A program made the translations under genes and the position numbers. The notes below the pieces were generated by a model. The model saw only the letters and a list, made by a program, of their open reading frames with translations, had not been told where the DNA came from and searched no databases. Below, piece after piece: positions 1-10,162 of a stretch of DNA of 64,000 nucleotides. The first letter of the stretch is position 1. Each line of letters starts with the position of its first letter. Source of the stretch: Malaya genurostris (taxonomy: Eukaryota; Arthropoda; Insecta; Diptera; Culicidae); the NCBI RefSeq assembly GCF_030247185.1, contig NC_080571.1:64704172-64768171 (forward strand), given 5' to 3'.

Positions 1-1979
1 CTGTCGTCGGCAAGTTGTCTTAGCGTGCAAGATGTGTTGATACATTCATCAATGTTATTTACGTAAAAGTTGTATAAAAGGGGGCTTAAGCATGAGCCCT
101 GAGGAAGACCCATGTAACTGAATCGCTTTGTCGTCAAATCACTATGCTCAAAATGCATGTGTTTCTCGGACAATAGATTATATAAAAAGTTGTTCAAAAC
201 TGGTGAAAGACCATGCTGATGCAACTTCTCAGATAGAACGTTAATGGAAACTGAATCGAATGCCCCCTTGATGTCGAGGAAAACTGATGCCATTTGTTCT
301 TTACGAGCAAATGCCATTTGAATTTCTGTTGAGAGCAACGCTAGACAATCGTTCGTTCCTTTGCCCCTGCGGAACCCAAATTGTGTACCTGAAAGCAATC
401 CATTTGTTTCGACCCAATTGTCTAGACGGAAGAGAATCATTTTCTCCAACAATTTCCGAATACAGGAAAGCATAGCAATCGGCCGATACGAATTGTGATC
501 GGAGGCTGGTTTTCCAGGTTTTTGAATAGTAATAACTCTCACTTTTCTCCATTCGTGTGGGACAATATTACCCTCGAGGAACTTGTTGAATAAATTCAAC
601 AAGCGCCTTTTGGCAGAGTCGGGCAGATTTTTCAACAAGTTGAATTTAATTCTGTCTAACCCCGGGGCTCTATTGTTACACGACAAGAGCGCAAGTGAGA
701 ACTCTACCATCGAAAACGGTGTTTCGTTTGTATTCAATGTCGCGACGCGGGATATCTTCTGTTCCGGAACAGAATCAGGACATACTTTCTTAGCGAAATC
801 AAATATCCAGCGGTTAGAATATTCCTCGCTTTCGTTCGCGTGATTTCGATTGCGCATGCGACGGGCCGTATTCCAAAGAGTGCTCATTGCTGTTTCTCTC
901 GTTAATCCGTCAACAAACCTTCGCCAGTAACCGCGTTTCTTAGCTTTAATCAGACTTTTCATTTGAAATTCTAACGCCGCGTATTTCCGATAATTATCTG
1001 GAGTTCCGTTCCTTCTAAACGAGATGAAGGCTGAAGCTTTTTTCGTTTTCAGCTCTGAGCACTCTTTGTCCCACCATGGGTTGGGAGAACGCATACTAGT
1101 TTGCGCGCTAGGTACTCGTTTCGTCTGAGCTTGAATTGCGGTGTCAAGAATCAAGCCAGCCAAAAATGTATACTCTTCCTCCGGAGGAAGCTCCTGTGAT
1201 GTTTCTAGTTTCTCAGATATCGAGCTCGCGTAACGTTTCCAATCAATGTTTCGTGTGAAATCGTACGAAACATTGATTGTTTCCGATGGTCTTCCACGGT
1301 TGGTGATAGAAACTATGATCGGCAAGTGATCGCTACCGTGAGGATCACAGATTACCTTCCACTTGCAATCTAACTGTAGCGAAGTCGAGCAAAGGGATAA
1401 ATCCAGCGCACTTGGTTGTGCTGGCGGTCTAGGGTTCCGTGTCATTTCTCCCGTGTTTAGAATTGTCAAATTGAAGTTGTCACACAGATCTTGGATTAAC
1501 GAAGAACGATTATCATCATATAAGCAGCCCCATCCTGTACCATGCGAGTTAAAGTCCCCTAAAACCAGCCGCGGTGAAGGAAGAAGTTCTATGATGTCTG
1601 AAAGCCGTCGATGCCCTATCGAGACTCTGGGAGGAATGTAGATAGAAGCTATACATAGATCTTTGCCTTTAATATTAATTTGGCAAGCAACAACTTCAAT
1701 TCCCGGTGTCGAGGGGAGGTTAATACGATAAAATGAATAGCACTTTTTAATCCCTAAAAGTACCCCTCCATAAGAATCTTCTCGGTCCAGGCGAATTATG
1801 TTAAAATTATGGAAGTCGAGGTTGATGTTAGAAGTAAGCCAAGTTTCACTCAAGGAGAATACATCGCAATTATGAGTATGTATTAAGTGTTTGAAAGAAT
1901 CAAGTTTTGGGATGATACTTCTGCAATTCCACTGAAGCACAATGATCATATCTTCGATTCTCAGTGGTAAATTATCCAT
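1..1979 (-). CDS. non-LTR ORF2 polyprotein (endonuclease and start of RT), partial
   Basis: The frame is open from an ATG at 1979 to the window edge, about 660 codons, with no internal stop where it can be compared with the right copy. It begins with an AP-like endonuclease (LQWNCR near the start, an ETWL motif, GDFNSHGTGW, SDHLPI near residue 215) and runs into the reverse transcriptase; the catalytic LADD lies at the edge. The frame runs straight through ELKTKKASAFISFRRN, where the right copy is interrupted by an insert, so this copy shows the uninterrupted state. The ATG overlaps the end of ORF1 by 8 nt, an arrangement common in two-ORF non-LTR elements. A TTG further upstream at 2000 is less likely as the start. 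Confidence 0.85.
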   Translation of the reverse strand, partial: MDNLPLRIEDMIIVLQWNCRSIIPKLDSFKHLIHTHNCDVFSLSETWLTSNINLDFHNFNIIRLDREDSYGGVLLGIKKCYSFYRINLPSTPGIEVVACQINIKGKDLCIASIYIPPRVSIGHRRLSDIIELLPSPRLVLGDFNSHGTGWGCLYDDNRSSLIQDLCDNFNLTILNTGEMTRNPRPPAQPSALDLSLCSTSLQLDCKWKVICDPHGSDHLPIIVSITNRGRPSETINVSYDFTRNIDWKRYASSISEKLETSQELPPEEEYTFLAGLILDTAIQAQTKRVPSAQTSMRSPNPWWDKECSELKTKKASAFISFRRNGTPDNYRKYAALEFQMKSLIKAKKRGYWRRFVDGLTRETAMSTLWNTARRMRNRNHANESEEYSNRWIFDFAKKVCPDSVPEQKISRVATLNTNETPFSMVEFSLALLSCNNRAPGLDRIKFNLLKNLPDSAKRRLLNLFNKFLEGNIVPHEWRKVRVITIQKPGKPASDHNSYRPIAMLSCIRKLLEKMILFRLDNWVETNGLLSGTQFGFRRGKGTNDCLALLSTEIQMAFARKEQMASVFLDIKGAFDSVSINVLSEKLHQHGLSPVLNNFLYNLLSEKHMHFEHSDLTTKRFSYMGLPQGSCLSPLLYNFYVNNIDECINTSCTLRQLADD

Positions 1980-3435
1980 CAAAAGATACGATCGCTGCAA
2001 GGAGGGGCCATTGTTCAGTCAACTGTTTTAAAAATGTCCTTACTGTTGGCAGTAGAGCAGTTAGGAAGCTTTTCAGAGGATCAGTAATATTGAAGGCTGT
2101 TAATATCCAGTCCACGATATCAGAAAATTTCAATAATCCAGCGTTTGTTGGATTTTCTGGTTGTGCTTTGGGGTCATTCGGGTTTTTTGATGCCCCAGGA
2201 AGTGCTGGGTACTCCTTATCATCCCTAAGTTTTTTGAACCCAGGAGGTGTTTGCTTCGGTTTTGAGTCAGCACTTTTTGTTTCCGTTTGGTTCTTTTGTG
2301 ACGAAGAGGACAGTCTGAGGCCTTTACGAGGAAGCTTGGGAGAAGCCAGATTTTGTCTTTTCCTGCTTCCTTCAACCTGTGTGTAGGAAGGTCCTTCGCC
2401 TGGGTCGTCAGAGGTATCCTCTTCAACTGGCAAGATTGCAAACGGGTTCTCAGGGGTCGATGGAGTGGTTCTTTTTAAGATTTCCGCATAAGAACGTTTG
2501 GAACGTTCTTTCACGGATCGCTTCAATTTCTCCGCACGCTGTATGTACGTAGGGCACACCGAAAGATCATGAGGATTCTCCCCGCAGTAGCAACACTTTT
2601 CCACTGCTCTTCTGCAGAGATCGTCCTCATGGGCCTCTCCGCATTTGCCGCATCGCAGTTTGTTGCAACAATAGGTTGCCGTATGACCTAGCTGTTTGCA
2701 GCTTGTACAATGCATTACCCGCGGTACATACAGCCGAACAGGTAGACGAACTCCACTCACTACCAAATAATTTGGAAGTGCAGATCCGGCAAAAGTCACG
2801 CGAAATGAGTCCGATTGGTAAAATTTACCATCTATCGATTTGGAGTGCAATTGCTTGCACTCCAAAATTTTCACTGGTTGAAGGTCGGGGTTTTTGAAAC
2901 GGCCTACCCCGTCCTTCATCAGATCTTCGATTGTCAGACTTTCGTCACGGACCACACCGTCGATCTCCACCACATGAGACGGGACGTACACGCGGTACTC
3001 CTTCGTGAACAACTCGCTGGTAGCAATCTCGTTTGCTTGCTTCAGGTCGGACACAACAACGCGTAACTTGTTTGGCGAAACCTTATCTATTGTTTTTATT
3101 GCCGAGAAATGTTTTTCCAGGTCCCGAGCAATATTTAAAACTCTGAGAGACTTTAATTTGGGCCGGAAGTATACCACCCACGGACCCCCCGAGCCATCGT
3201 CTTGGTAAACTTTTTGGCGAGCAGGCAATATCTTAGAGGGAGATGGAGGCATCGGAGAGGGAGATGGAGGCATCGGAGAGGGAGATGGCATTGGAGAGGG
3301 AGATGGTATCGGAGGGGGAGATGGTATAGGAGGGGTAGATGGCATCTCGGAAGCAAACTCAGCCTCTAAATGTTCTTCGTTCATTCGTTCAGCTTCGCCC
3401 TCCTCCGAGACACCCCCACTGTCATCAATATTCAT
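1972..3435 (-). CDS. non-LTR ORF1, Gag-like nucleic-acid-binding protein
   Basis: A 487-residue protein. Its N-terminal third is low-complexity and rich in Pro and Ser, with repeats of a PPSPSPM unit. The middle is a folded region, and towards the C-terminal half lie three CCHC-type zinc knuckles (CTSCKQLGHTATYC, CGKCGEAHEDDLC and CYCGENPHDLSVC). ORF1 proteins of I- and Jockey-type elements bind the element RNA and are needed for retrotransposition; that role is family knowledge. This copy has one more 7-residue PPSPSPM unit than the right copy and keeps the Cys in the second knuckle that the right copy has lost. Lysine- and proline-rich C-terminus, no signal peptide or membrane segment. Confidence 0.9.
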   Translation of the reverse strand: MNIDDSGGVSEEGEAERMNEEHLEAEFASEMPSTPPIPSPPPIPSPSPMPSPSPMPPSPSPMPPSPSKILPARQKVYQDDGSGGPWVVYFRPKLKSLRVLNIARDLEKHFSAIKTIDKVSPNKLRVVVSDLKQANEIATSELFTKEYRVYVPSHVVEIDGVVRDESLTIEDLMKDGVGRFKNPDLQPVKILECKQLHSKSIDGKFYQSDSFRVTFAGSALPNYLVVSGVRLPVRLYVPRVMHCTSCKQLGHTATYCCNKLRCGKCGEAHEDDLCRRAVEKCCYCGENPHDLSVCPTYIQRAEKLKRSVKERSKRSYAEILKRTTPSTPENPFAILPVEEDTSDDPGEGPSYTQVEGSRKRQNLASPKLPRKGLRLSSSSQKNQTETKSADSKPKQTPPGFKKLRDDKEYPALPGASKNPNDPKAQPENPTNAGLLKFSDIVDWILTAFNITDPLKSFLTALLPTVRTFLKQLTEQWPLLAAIVSFDG

Positions 3436-3875
3436 ATTTAAAGTGCGGGAGTAAAGAAGTCTCCCGCACTTGAAACGAGAAAGAAAGAAATAAAATGAAA
3501 AGAAAATATATGAATAGTAAAAGTTGAAAGAAAAAGTTTGAGAAAATACTTAACAGTATGTCACGGTAAGCTGTTAGGTGAGTTGCTCCTTCACTCCTTC
3601 GTTGTGCTTCAGCGTGACCTTGACTCAGGATTTGGCTGCTGCGATGCGGGTAGCAAACAATAGAAATAACTGCTGCCCGAGGATAGCACAATAGCGTCTA
3701 CTGTCGATACCGATACAAAACCGGTGCACAGACAGAACTCACTTGCGGGGATGCTACTTTTTATCACTTTTATTTAATGCCTATACTACAGCCTCTGCTG
3801 TGATAGGCACCTTCGTCTTACCGATGTCGATTGTTAAAAAAACGCGTGTGCTCACTTCGAACATTCGGTTACGAA

Positions 3876-3889
3876 TGATATACCGAGAT
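3876..3889 (-). repeat. half of a displaced 14-bp target-site duplication
   Basis: The 14 bases directly outside the 5' end of the left element read, on the minus strand, ATCTCGGTATATCA. The same 14 bases follow the poly-A tail of the right element at 13965-13978. The two halves of one duplication therefore flank different copies. Confidence 0.85.
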
Positions 3890-5828
3890 GATATGCATAT
3901 CATGTCGAAGTGTTCACATATGATCGAAGTGATATCGTTTGACAATCAAGTTGTCATATTGAATGTTCCCATTAGGAGTATGATAAATAATATTGCTTTT
4001 CTCTCCTAAAATTTAATCAATAATTGAGGTCTCGCATTTATCGGTCTCCGAACGCCAATATTCGTTGATAAAATCAAAATTATAATGATTGTTTATTGTC
4101 ACTCTCAAAGTGACGTTCATAAATGAGTGCGTTCAATGCCATTATCCGTGTTGCTAGCTGCGATTTTTGACAACTCGACATGATATCGTACATGATATCC
4201 CGGATATCGTGCCAAAATGGTGATACGCGTTGACATCAAATTGTATGGGATATCAAGTGATATCGCACATGATATCATCGGATATCAAGTATATCCGTAT
4301 ATCACTTGATATCAGCGCTAATGTGAACATACTATAAGTTCACTGTTTATATGAACCATGTTAGTTTTATTTCATATAAACCAGAACAATTTATTCTCGC
4401 GCGTATAAACCACAGCATTTTTGTCTCCCGCGGAAAAAGTTTGTACGCGTTTCATGAATAAAATTTGATCGGCTTCTTTCATTTCCTAGGGGGGGGTTTC
4501 AACAATTCAAGTGTATTGATAATTAAGTATATTTTAGAAATTTGCATAACATTATATATGATAACACATTTTCTTTACAAAAAATATTTGATACAGGTTC
4601 TCTATTTTGACCGGACTGATGGAGCACCGAATCATTTGGATGTTAAAAAATAAAAAAAAGGGCTTGACTGCGGTATGTAAATAACTCGATCGTGTAGCAA
4701 CGGGAATGACAAAACGATCAAATGTTTCAAAATTAAAGATAATCGTTTTTTAGAAATTTTTCAACCAATTTAAATCGAAAGTAGTATAAAATATAACCTT
4801 GTAAATTAGTTTGAAAAAAAAAAATCATTTTATTCTGAAAAACCTATTTTAATCCACCTAGTGGTGTAATGATGCCTTTCTCATATTACTCATTACATCA
4901 TAAATATAACCGTGAAATTCGCAAAAACAACTGTTTATTGAATAGGAATAGGATAATTTGTTCGGATCTAATCTCACAAACTCTATAAATCCTGTTTACC
5001 CTGTAGTTCCGGAACCGAAAGTAGTATCCACAACAAATTAAGGAATTCCGTATGAAACTGTAAGACTTTTCTTTTGAACCTATAAGTTTGTGAAAATCTA
5101 TTCGGCCATCTCCAAGAAAAGTGAGTGAGATCCTTTTTGCAGTTTCTAATCACAATTTCCAATTCTCTCGAAACCGGATTCAGATGAACGGAATAGCCGA
5201 AGTTGGTTCGTTTGCTACCAACAAATATGACCTACAAATTGGAACAGTTTTTGAACGTAGTTAAACTTATACTTACTATCTATATGCTCTATTTCGTTAA
5301 AACCAATTAAACTAAATCTAACGAAACGAACCTGCGTTTCTGTTACTACTGCGTGCTAAATAGCATGAATCAGCAGCATGAAACATGTAGTAGGATTGTT
5401 ATTATTATTATTGACATCACTACACAACGAGTACGTAAGCACGCCTTGTTCGTTTTGTGTTTTCTTCTTCTTTCGGTGTTGTACATATTGTCACTCTATA
5501 TGACGATTTGAAAACTTTGACACTCATCGCCCTGTAACTGCGGAACCGGAAGTCGGATCCGGATGAAATTTCACAGTAGGTTTAAAGACAGTATGAACTT
5601 TAATTCAAATCAAGATTTGTGAAAATCGGTTCAAGCATAGCAGAGAAATCGAAGTGAATTTAGTTTTAGGAGTTTTTCTTCTCCACTTTCGGTGCTCTCG
5701 GAACAGGAAAAGAGGGGACCAGTAGTGCCGAATTAAGTTTTTATGCCCACAAACTAACAAGCTCTGCAAACTAGAAGAATTTATTAGACAGTTTTATGGG
5801 ATTTGTACCTGTTTTTAACCATCGTTCG
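3890..5828. other. spacer between the inverted retrotransposons: old repeats, no gene
   Basis: No convincing gene is present. At 4160-4330 there is a cluster of GATATC palindromes. At about 4340-4820 lies an old copy of the repeat that also occurs at about 22560-22870. At about 4851-5230 and 5518-5720 are pieces of a dispersed repeat with the signature GAACCGGAAGTCGGATCC and an end motif GATGCCTTTCTCATAT, seen again near 41.9-43.5 kb and 57.3-59.1 kb. A short ATT microsatellite lies near 5398-5412. Confidence 0.7.
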
Positions 5829-6271
5829 TCATTCGTAACCGAATGTTCGAAGTGAGCACACGCGTTTTTTTAACAATCGACATCGGTAAGACGAAGGTGC
5901 CTATCACAGCAGAGGCTGTAGTATAGGCATTAAATAAAAGTGATAAAAAGTAGCATCCCCGCAAGTGAGTTCTGTCTGTGCACCGGTTTTGTATCGGTAT
6001 CGACAGTAGACGCTATTGTGCTATCCTCGGGCAGCAGTTATTTCTATTGTTTGCTACCCGCATCGCAGCAGCCAAATCCTGAGTCAAGGTCACGCTGAAG
6101 CACAACGAAGGAGTGAAAGAGCAACTCACCTAACAGCTTACCGTGACATACTGTTAAGTATTTTCTCAAACTTTTTCTTTCAACTTTTACTATTCATATA
6201 TTTTCTTTTCATTTTATTTCTTTCTTTCTCATTTCAAGTGCGGGAGACTTCTTTACTCCCGCACTTTAAAT

Positions 6272-7714
6272 ATGAATATTGATGACAGTGGGGGTGTCTC
6301 GGAGGAGGGCGAAGCTGAACGAATGAACGAAGAACATTTAGAGGCTGAGTTTGCTTCCGAGATGCCATCTACCCCTCCTATACCATCTCCCCCTCCGATA
6401 CCATCTCCCTCTCCAATGCCATCTCCCTCTCCGATGCCTCCATCTCCCTCTAAGATATTGCCTGCTCGCCAAAAAGTTTACCAAGACGATGGCTCGGGGG
6501 GTCCGTGGGTGGTATACTTCCGGCCCAAATTAAAGTCTCTCAGAGTTTTAAATATTGCTCGGGACCTGGAAAAACATTTCTCGGCAATAAAAACAATAGA
6601 TAAGGTTTCGCCAAACAAGTTACGCGTTGTTGTGTCCGACCTGAAGCAAGCAAACGAGATTGCTACCAGCGAGTTGTTCACGAAGGAGTACCGCGTGTAC
6701 GTCCCGTCTCATGTGGTGGAGATCGACGGTGTGGTCCGTGACGAAAGTCTGACAATCGAAGATCTGATGAAGGACGGGGTAGGCCGTTTCAAAAACCCCG
6801 ACCTTCAACCAGTGAAAATTTTGGAGTGCAAGCAATTGCACTCCAAATCGATAGATGGTAAATTTTACCAATCGGACTCATTTCGCGTGACTTTTGCCGG
6901 ATCTGCACTTCCAAATTATTTGGTAGTGAGTGGAGTTCGTCTACCTGTTCGGCTGTATGTACCGCGGGTAATGCATTGTACAAGCTGCAAACAGCTAGGT
7001 CATACGGCAACCTATTGTTGCAACAAACTGCGATGCGGCAAAAGCGGAGAGGCCCATGAGGACGATCTCTGCAGAAGAGCAGTGGAAAAGTGTTGCTACT
7101 GCGGGGAGAATCCTCATGATCTTTCGGTGTGCCCTACGTACATACAGCGTGCGGAGAAATTGAAGCGATCCGTGAAAGAACGTTCCAAACGTTCTTATGC
7201 GGAAATCTTAAAAAGAACCACTCCATCGACCCCTGAGAACCCGTTTGCAATCTTGCCAGTTGAAGAGGATACCTCTGACGACCCAGGCGAAGGACCTTCC
7301 TACACACAGGTTGAAGGAAGCAGGAAAAGACAAAATCTGGCTTCTCCCAAGCTTCCTCGTAAAGGCCTCAGACTGTCCTCTTCGTCACAAAAGAACCAAA
7401 CGGAAACAAAAAGTGCTGACTCAAAACCGAAGCAAACACCTCCTGGGTTCAAAAAACTTAGGGATGATAAGGAGTACCCAGCACTTCCTGGGGCATCAAA
7501 AAACCCGAATGACCCCAAAGCACAACCAGAAAATCCAACAAACGCTGGATTATTGAAATTTTCTGATATCGTGGACTGGATATTAACAGCCTTCAATATT
7601 ACTGATCCTCTGAAAAGCTTCCTAACTGCTCTACTGCCAACAGTAAGGACATTTTTAAAACAGTTGACTGAACAATGGCCCCTCCTTGCAGCGATCGTAT
7701 CTTTTGATGGATAA
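6272..7714 (+). CDS. non-LTR ORF1, Gag-like protein with one damaged zinc knuckle
   Basis: A 480-residue protein colinear with the ORF1 at 1972-3435. It has a Pro/Ser-rich N-terminus, a central domain and a C-terminal half with zinc knuckles. Two differences stand out. One PPSPSPM unit (21 bp) is missing, and the second knuckle reads CGKSGEAHEDDLC, so the second zinc-binding Cys is replaced by Ser. The first and third knuckles are intact. The ATG is the first in frame after the 5' UTR and is shared with the other copy. The role in binding element RNA is known for the family; whether the Cys-to-Ser change inactivates this copy is inference. Confidence 0.9.
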   Translation: MNIDDSGGVSEEGEAERMNEEHLEAEFASEMPSTPPIPSPPPIPSPSPMPSPSPMPPSPSKILPARQKVYQDDGSGGPWVVYFRPKLKSLRVLNIARDLEKHFSAIKTIDKVSPNKLRVVVSDLKQANEIATSELFTKEYRVYVPSHVVEIDGVVRDESLTIEDLMKDGVGRFKNPDLQPVKILECKQLHSKSIDGKFYQSDSFRVTFAGSALPNYLVVSGVRLPVRLYVPRVMHCTSCKQLGHTATYCCNKLRCGKSGEAHEDDLCRRAVEKCCYCGENPHDLSVCPTYIQRAEKLKRSVKERSKRSYAEILKRTTPSTPENPFAILPVEEDTSDDPGEGPSYTQVEGSRKRQNLASPKLPRKGLRLSSSSQKNQTETKSADSKPKQTPPGFKKLRDDKEYPALPGASKNPNDPKAQPENPTNAGLLKFSDIVDWILTAFNITDPLKSFLTALLPTVRTFLKQLTEQWPLLAAIVSFDG

Positions 7715-8657
7715 TTTACCACTGAGAATCGAAGATATGATCATTGTGCTTCAGTGGAATTGCAGAAGTATCATCCCAAAACTTGATTCTTTCAAACACT
7801 TAATACATACTCATAATTGCGATGTATTCTCCTTGAGTGAAACTTGGCTTACTTCTAACATCAACCTCGACTTCCATAATTTTAACATAATTCGCCTGGA
7901 CCGAGAAGATTCTTATGGAGGGGTACTTTTAGGGATTAAAAAGTGCTATTCATTTTATCGTATTAACCTCCCCTCGACACCGGGAATTGAAGTTGTTGCT
8001 TGCCAAATTAATATTAAAGGCAAAGATCTATGTATAGCTTCTATCTACATTCCTCCCAGAGTCTCGATAGGGCATCGACGGCTTTCAGACATCATAGAAC
8101 TTCTTCCTTCACCGCGGCTGGTTTTAGGGGACTTTAACTCGCATGGTACAGGATGGGGCTGCTTATATGATGATAATCGTTCTTCGTTAATCCAAGATCT
8201 GTGTGACAACTTCAATTTGACAATTCTAAACACGGGAGAAATGACACGGAACCCTAGACCGCCAGCACAACCAAGTGCGCTGGATTTATCCCTTTGCTCG
8301 ACTTCGCTACAGTTAGATTGCAAGTGGAAGGTAATCTGTGATCCTCACGGTAGCGATCACTTGCCGATCATAGTTTCTATCACCAACCGTGGAAGACCAT
8401 CGGAAACAATCAATGTTTCGTACGATTTCACACGAAACATTGATTGGAAACGTTACGCGAGCTCGATATCTGAGAAACTAGAAACATCACAGGAGCTTCC
8501 TCCGGAGGAAGAGTATACATTTTTGGCTGGCTTGATTCTTGACACCGCAATTCAAGCTCAGACGAAACGAGTACCTAGCGCGCAAACTAGTATGCGTTCT
8601 CCCAACCCATGGTGGGACAAAGAGTGCTCAGAGCTGAAAACGAAAAAAGGCGGGTGA
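7707..8657 (+). pseudogene. ORF2 first part: endonuclease domain, truncated by an insertion
   Basis: This is the 5' part of ORF2, from the ATG at 7707 (overlapping the ORF1 stop by 8 nt) to a TGA at 8655-8657. Genuine ORF2 sequence ends at base 8648; the last codons come from the inserted element. It encodes the AP-type endonuclease domain: LQWNCR near the start, SETWL, GDFNSHGTGW and SDHLPI near residue 215 supply the usual catalytic Asn, Glu, Asp and His. This part could still make a free endonuclease-like peptide, but it is cut off from the RT. A TTG 21 nt upstream (7686) is an alternative but unlikely start. Confidence 0.85.
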
Positions 8658-9043
8658 GTAATGTCAGAGACATAACTGGATGTCGTGAATACGAAAAAAC
8701 TGACACGCTCCCATCACTTTTCCGAATATCAGTTAGTTGATTGATTGTATGAATTGTGCAAGCTTTCCTCTTTTTCACTAATAGAATTTGAAGCGATATA
8801 CCTACATTAAAGTACAGTTTAGTTACATTAAACAGCTACTATTCTACAACTATATATCACAAACTTGAAACAATTCCTTTTTAATTTGCTAATATAGGAA
8901 GCTAGGTACGACAAATTTGTAGTTTATTTTTATTGAAGCTATGAAGTTCGAAGATATCTGATTTTTCTCGAAATTTCAGTACGAGACAATTGCAATGGCC
9001 TGGTCTGAAATGTATCTACGATCTTCGGTATGCAAGAGTGATT

Positions 9044-9092
9044 CTAATAATAATAATAATAATGATAATAATAATAATAATAATGATAATAC
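9044..9092. repeat. TAA/TGA trinucleotide microsatellite
   Basis: A run of TAA units broken by two TGA units lies inside the histone-carrying element, just ahead of the first copy of its internal duplication. Confidence 0.9.
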
Positions 9093-9240
9093 AGATTAAT
9101 CTGTATATATGGCAACCCTGTTTCGCAAGGCATATTTTCACACGACCCCATACTAGTATAAAGATGTGTTCAACATCATCATTTTCGCTTTCGCATTGCC
9201 GTTCGTAATTGAATGTGTTAGTGACGGTACAAATCTGTTT
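9093..9240 (+). repeat. internal direct repeat, promoter-like unit 1
   Basis: About 140 bp that recur at about 9900-10040. The unit contains ACTAGTATAAAGATGTGTTC (TATA-like) followed by a conserved block with GCATTGCCGTTCG and GTGTTAGTGACGGT. A TATA-like motif ahead of a conserved block resembles a histone-cluster promoter; that reading is inference. Confidence 0.7.
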
Positions 9241-9420
9241 TTCTACCTGTCTTCGGAGCCATCGTTCTGACGGTGTCTCGTACGTACAGAGTAGCTGCTT
9301 TAACTTAAATGACGCTATTTCTCACATCACATTTCCTTTTATACGTGCTAGTGGTAGCACGGTAGGACGTCCCCTTTGTTAGAATTCCTTTCCTATACGC
9401 AGAACGGGAAACAGTGAAAC

Positions 9421-9432
9421 GATATAAAAGAG
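9421..9432 (+). promoter_or_regulatory. TATA-like box ahead of the H2A fragment
   Basis: The sequence GATATAAAAGAG lies about 60 bp upstream of the H2A-like reading frame, at a distance typical for a TATA box in insect histone genes. No expression can be inferred. Confidence 0.4.
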
Positions 9433-9487
9433 AGTGTTAGCAGAGCGGCAGCCAGTAATACTGATTCTGAATGGGTCGTCGAGCTGT

Positions 9488-9735
9488 GGAGGAACAATTA
9501 AGGGCAAGGCAAAGTCCCGCTCAAACCGTGCTGGTCTGAAGTGCCCAGTTGGCGGCAGAATCCATCGTTTGCCTCGGAAGGGGAACTACGCCGAGCGTGT
9601 CAGTGCTGGTGCATCGGTCTATCTGGCGGCAGTGATGGAGTACTTGGTTGCCGAAGTGTTGGAATTGGCCGGTAACGCTGCCCATGACAACGAAAACGAA
9701 AATCTTCCCTCGTCATCTGCAGCTGGCCATCCGTT
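9488..9735 (+). pseudogene. histone H2A fragment captured by a transposon
   Basis: The translation contains IKGKAKSRSNRAGL, GNYAERV, AAVMEYL and EVLELAGNAA, all diagnostic of the histone H2A fold (N-terminal tail, alpha-1 and alpha-2). Differences from a functional H2A include an extra Gly in PVGGRIHR, Leu to Pro in the next motif, and a frameshift near 9705, after which PRHLQLAIR continues in another frame. The C-terminal part and docking domain are missing, and the N-terminus is lost. H2A dimerises with H2B in the nucleosome; this piece cannot do so. It sits inside the 8649-10773 element, with an H2B-like start on the opposite strand, which matches the usual divergent H2A-H2B gene pair. Confidence 0.85.
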
Positions 9736-9899
9736 GAAAACCCCGTCCTTTTCAGGATGACCACATCACTGTGATAAAGAAATATTTAGAATTGCTTTAA
9801 GTTTAGCCAGTTCTGATACGCCTGGAAAGTAGAATGCGCAAATCAAGTGGAAACATTTGTTCTAACAATTTTTGTTTTCGGCCGCATACTAAAGTACTC

Positions 9900-10040
9900 G
9901 CGACAAAAATACATATTGATCTGTGGCAACTCTGTTTCACACGGCATATTTGTAAACTAGTATAAAGATGTGTTCAAAATCATCACTTTCGCTTTCGCAT
10001 TGCCGTTCGTAATTGAATGTGTTAGTGACGGTGCAAATTA
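9900..10040 (+). repeat. internal direct repeat, promoter-like unit 2
   Basis: Second copy of the 9093-9240 unit, with the same TATA-like motif and conserved downstream block. The copies differ at scattered positions, so the duplication is not recent. Confidence 0.7.
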
Positions 10041-10089
10041 TTTTAACTCCCATCTTGATGAATCTTTTGGTAGGAAATATTGAGATCTG

Positions 10090-10162
10090 AGATGGTTCTC
10101 GTGTGTGTCTTGTTTCGGCAATGGGCCTTGCTGGACTTTTTGGCTGCCTTTTTCGGTTTCAT
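10090..10162 (-). pseudogene. possible histone H2B N-terminal fragment
   Basis: From an ATG at 10162 on the minus strand the peptide begins MKPKKAAKKSSKA, which resembles the basic N-terminal tail of histone H2B, and then loses similarity. It points away from the H2A fragment, as H2B does in insect histone repeats. A TATA-like motif (CATATAAAAG) lies about 130 bp upstream at about 10297. The match is short and low-complexity, so the call rests mainly on its position and orientation next to H2A. Confidence 0.45.

Larger units (their letters stand above)
1..3875 (-). mobile_element. I-type non-LTR retrotransposon, left copy, cut by the window edge
   Basis: This is the reverse complement of the element at 5832-11814, with the 2.1-kb insert of that copy absent here. 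It keeps the 5' UTR (about 3436-3875), the whole of ORF1 and the first two thirds of ORF2; the rest lies left of base 1, which corresponds to base 11814 in the other copy. The two arms are nearly identical: I saw only a handful of substitutions plus one 21-bp tandem-repeat length difference in ORF1, so both copies are young. The element order (zinc-knuckle ORF1, then EN-RT-RNase H ORF2) fits the I/LOA/R1 group of non-LTR elements; the exact clade is inference. Confidence 0.9.

Noticed and set aside
1972..3435. Overlapping antisense and alternate-frame ORFs within the retrotransposon ORF1 and ORF2 (both copies)
   Set aside because: They mirror each other only because the two elements are copies; no independent coding signs.
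3890..5828. Possible CRISPR-like or satellite array in the spacer
   Set aside because: The repeats are palindromic words without regular spacing; a eukaryotic repeat fits better.
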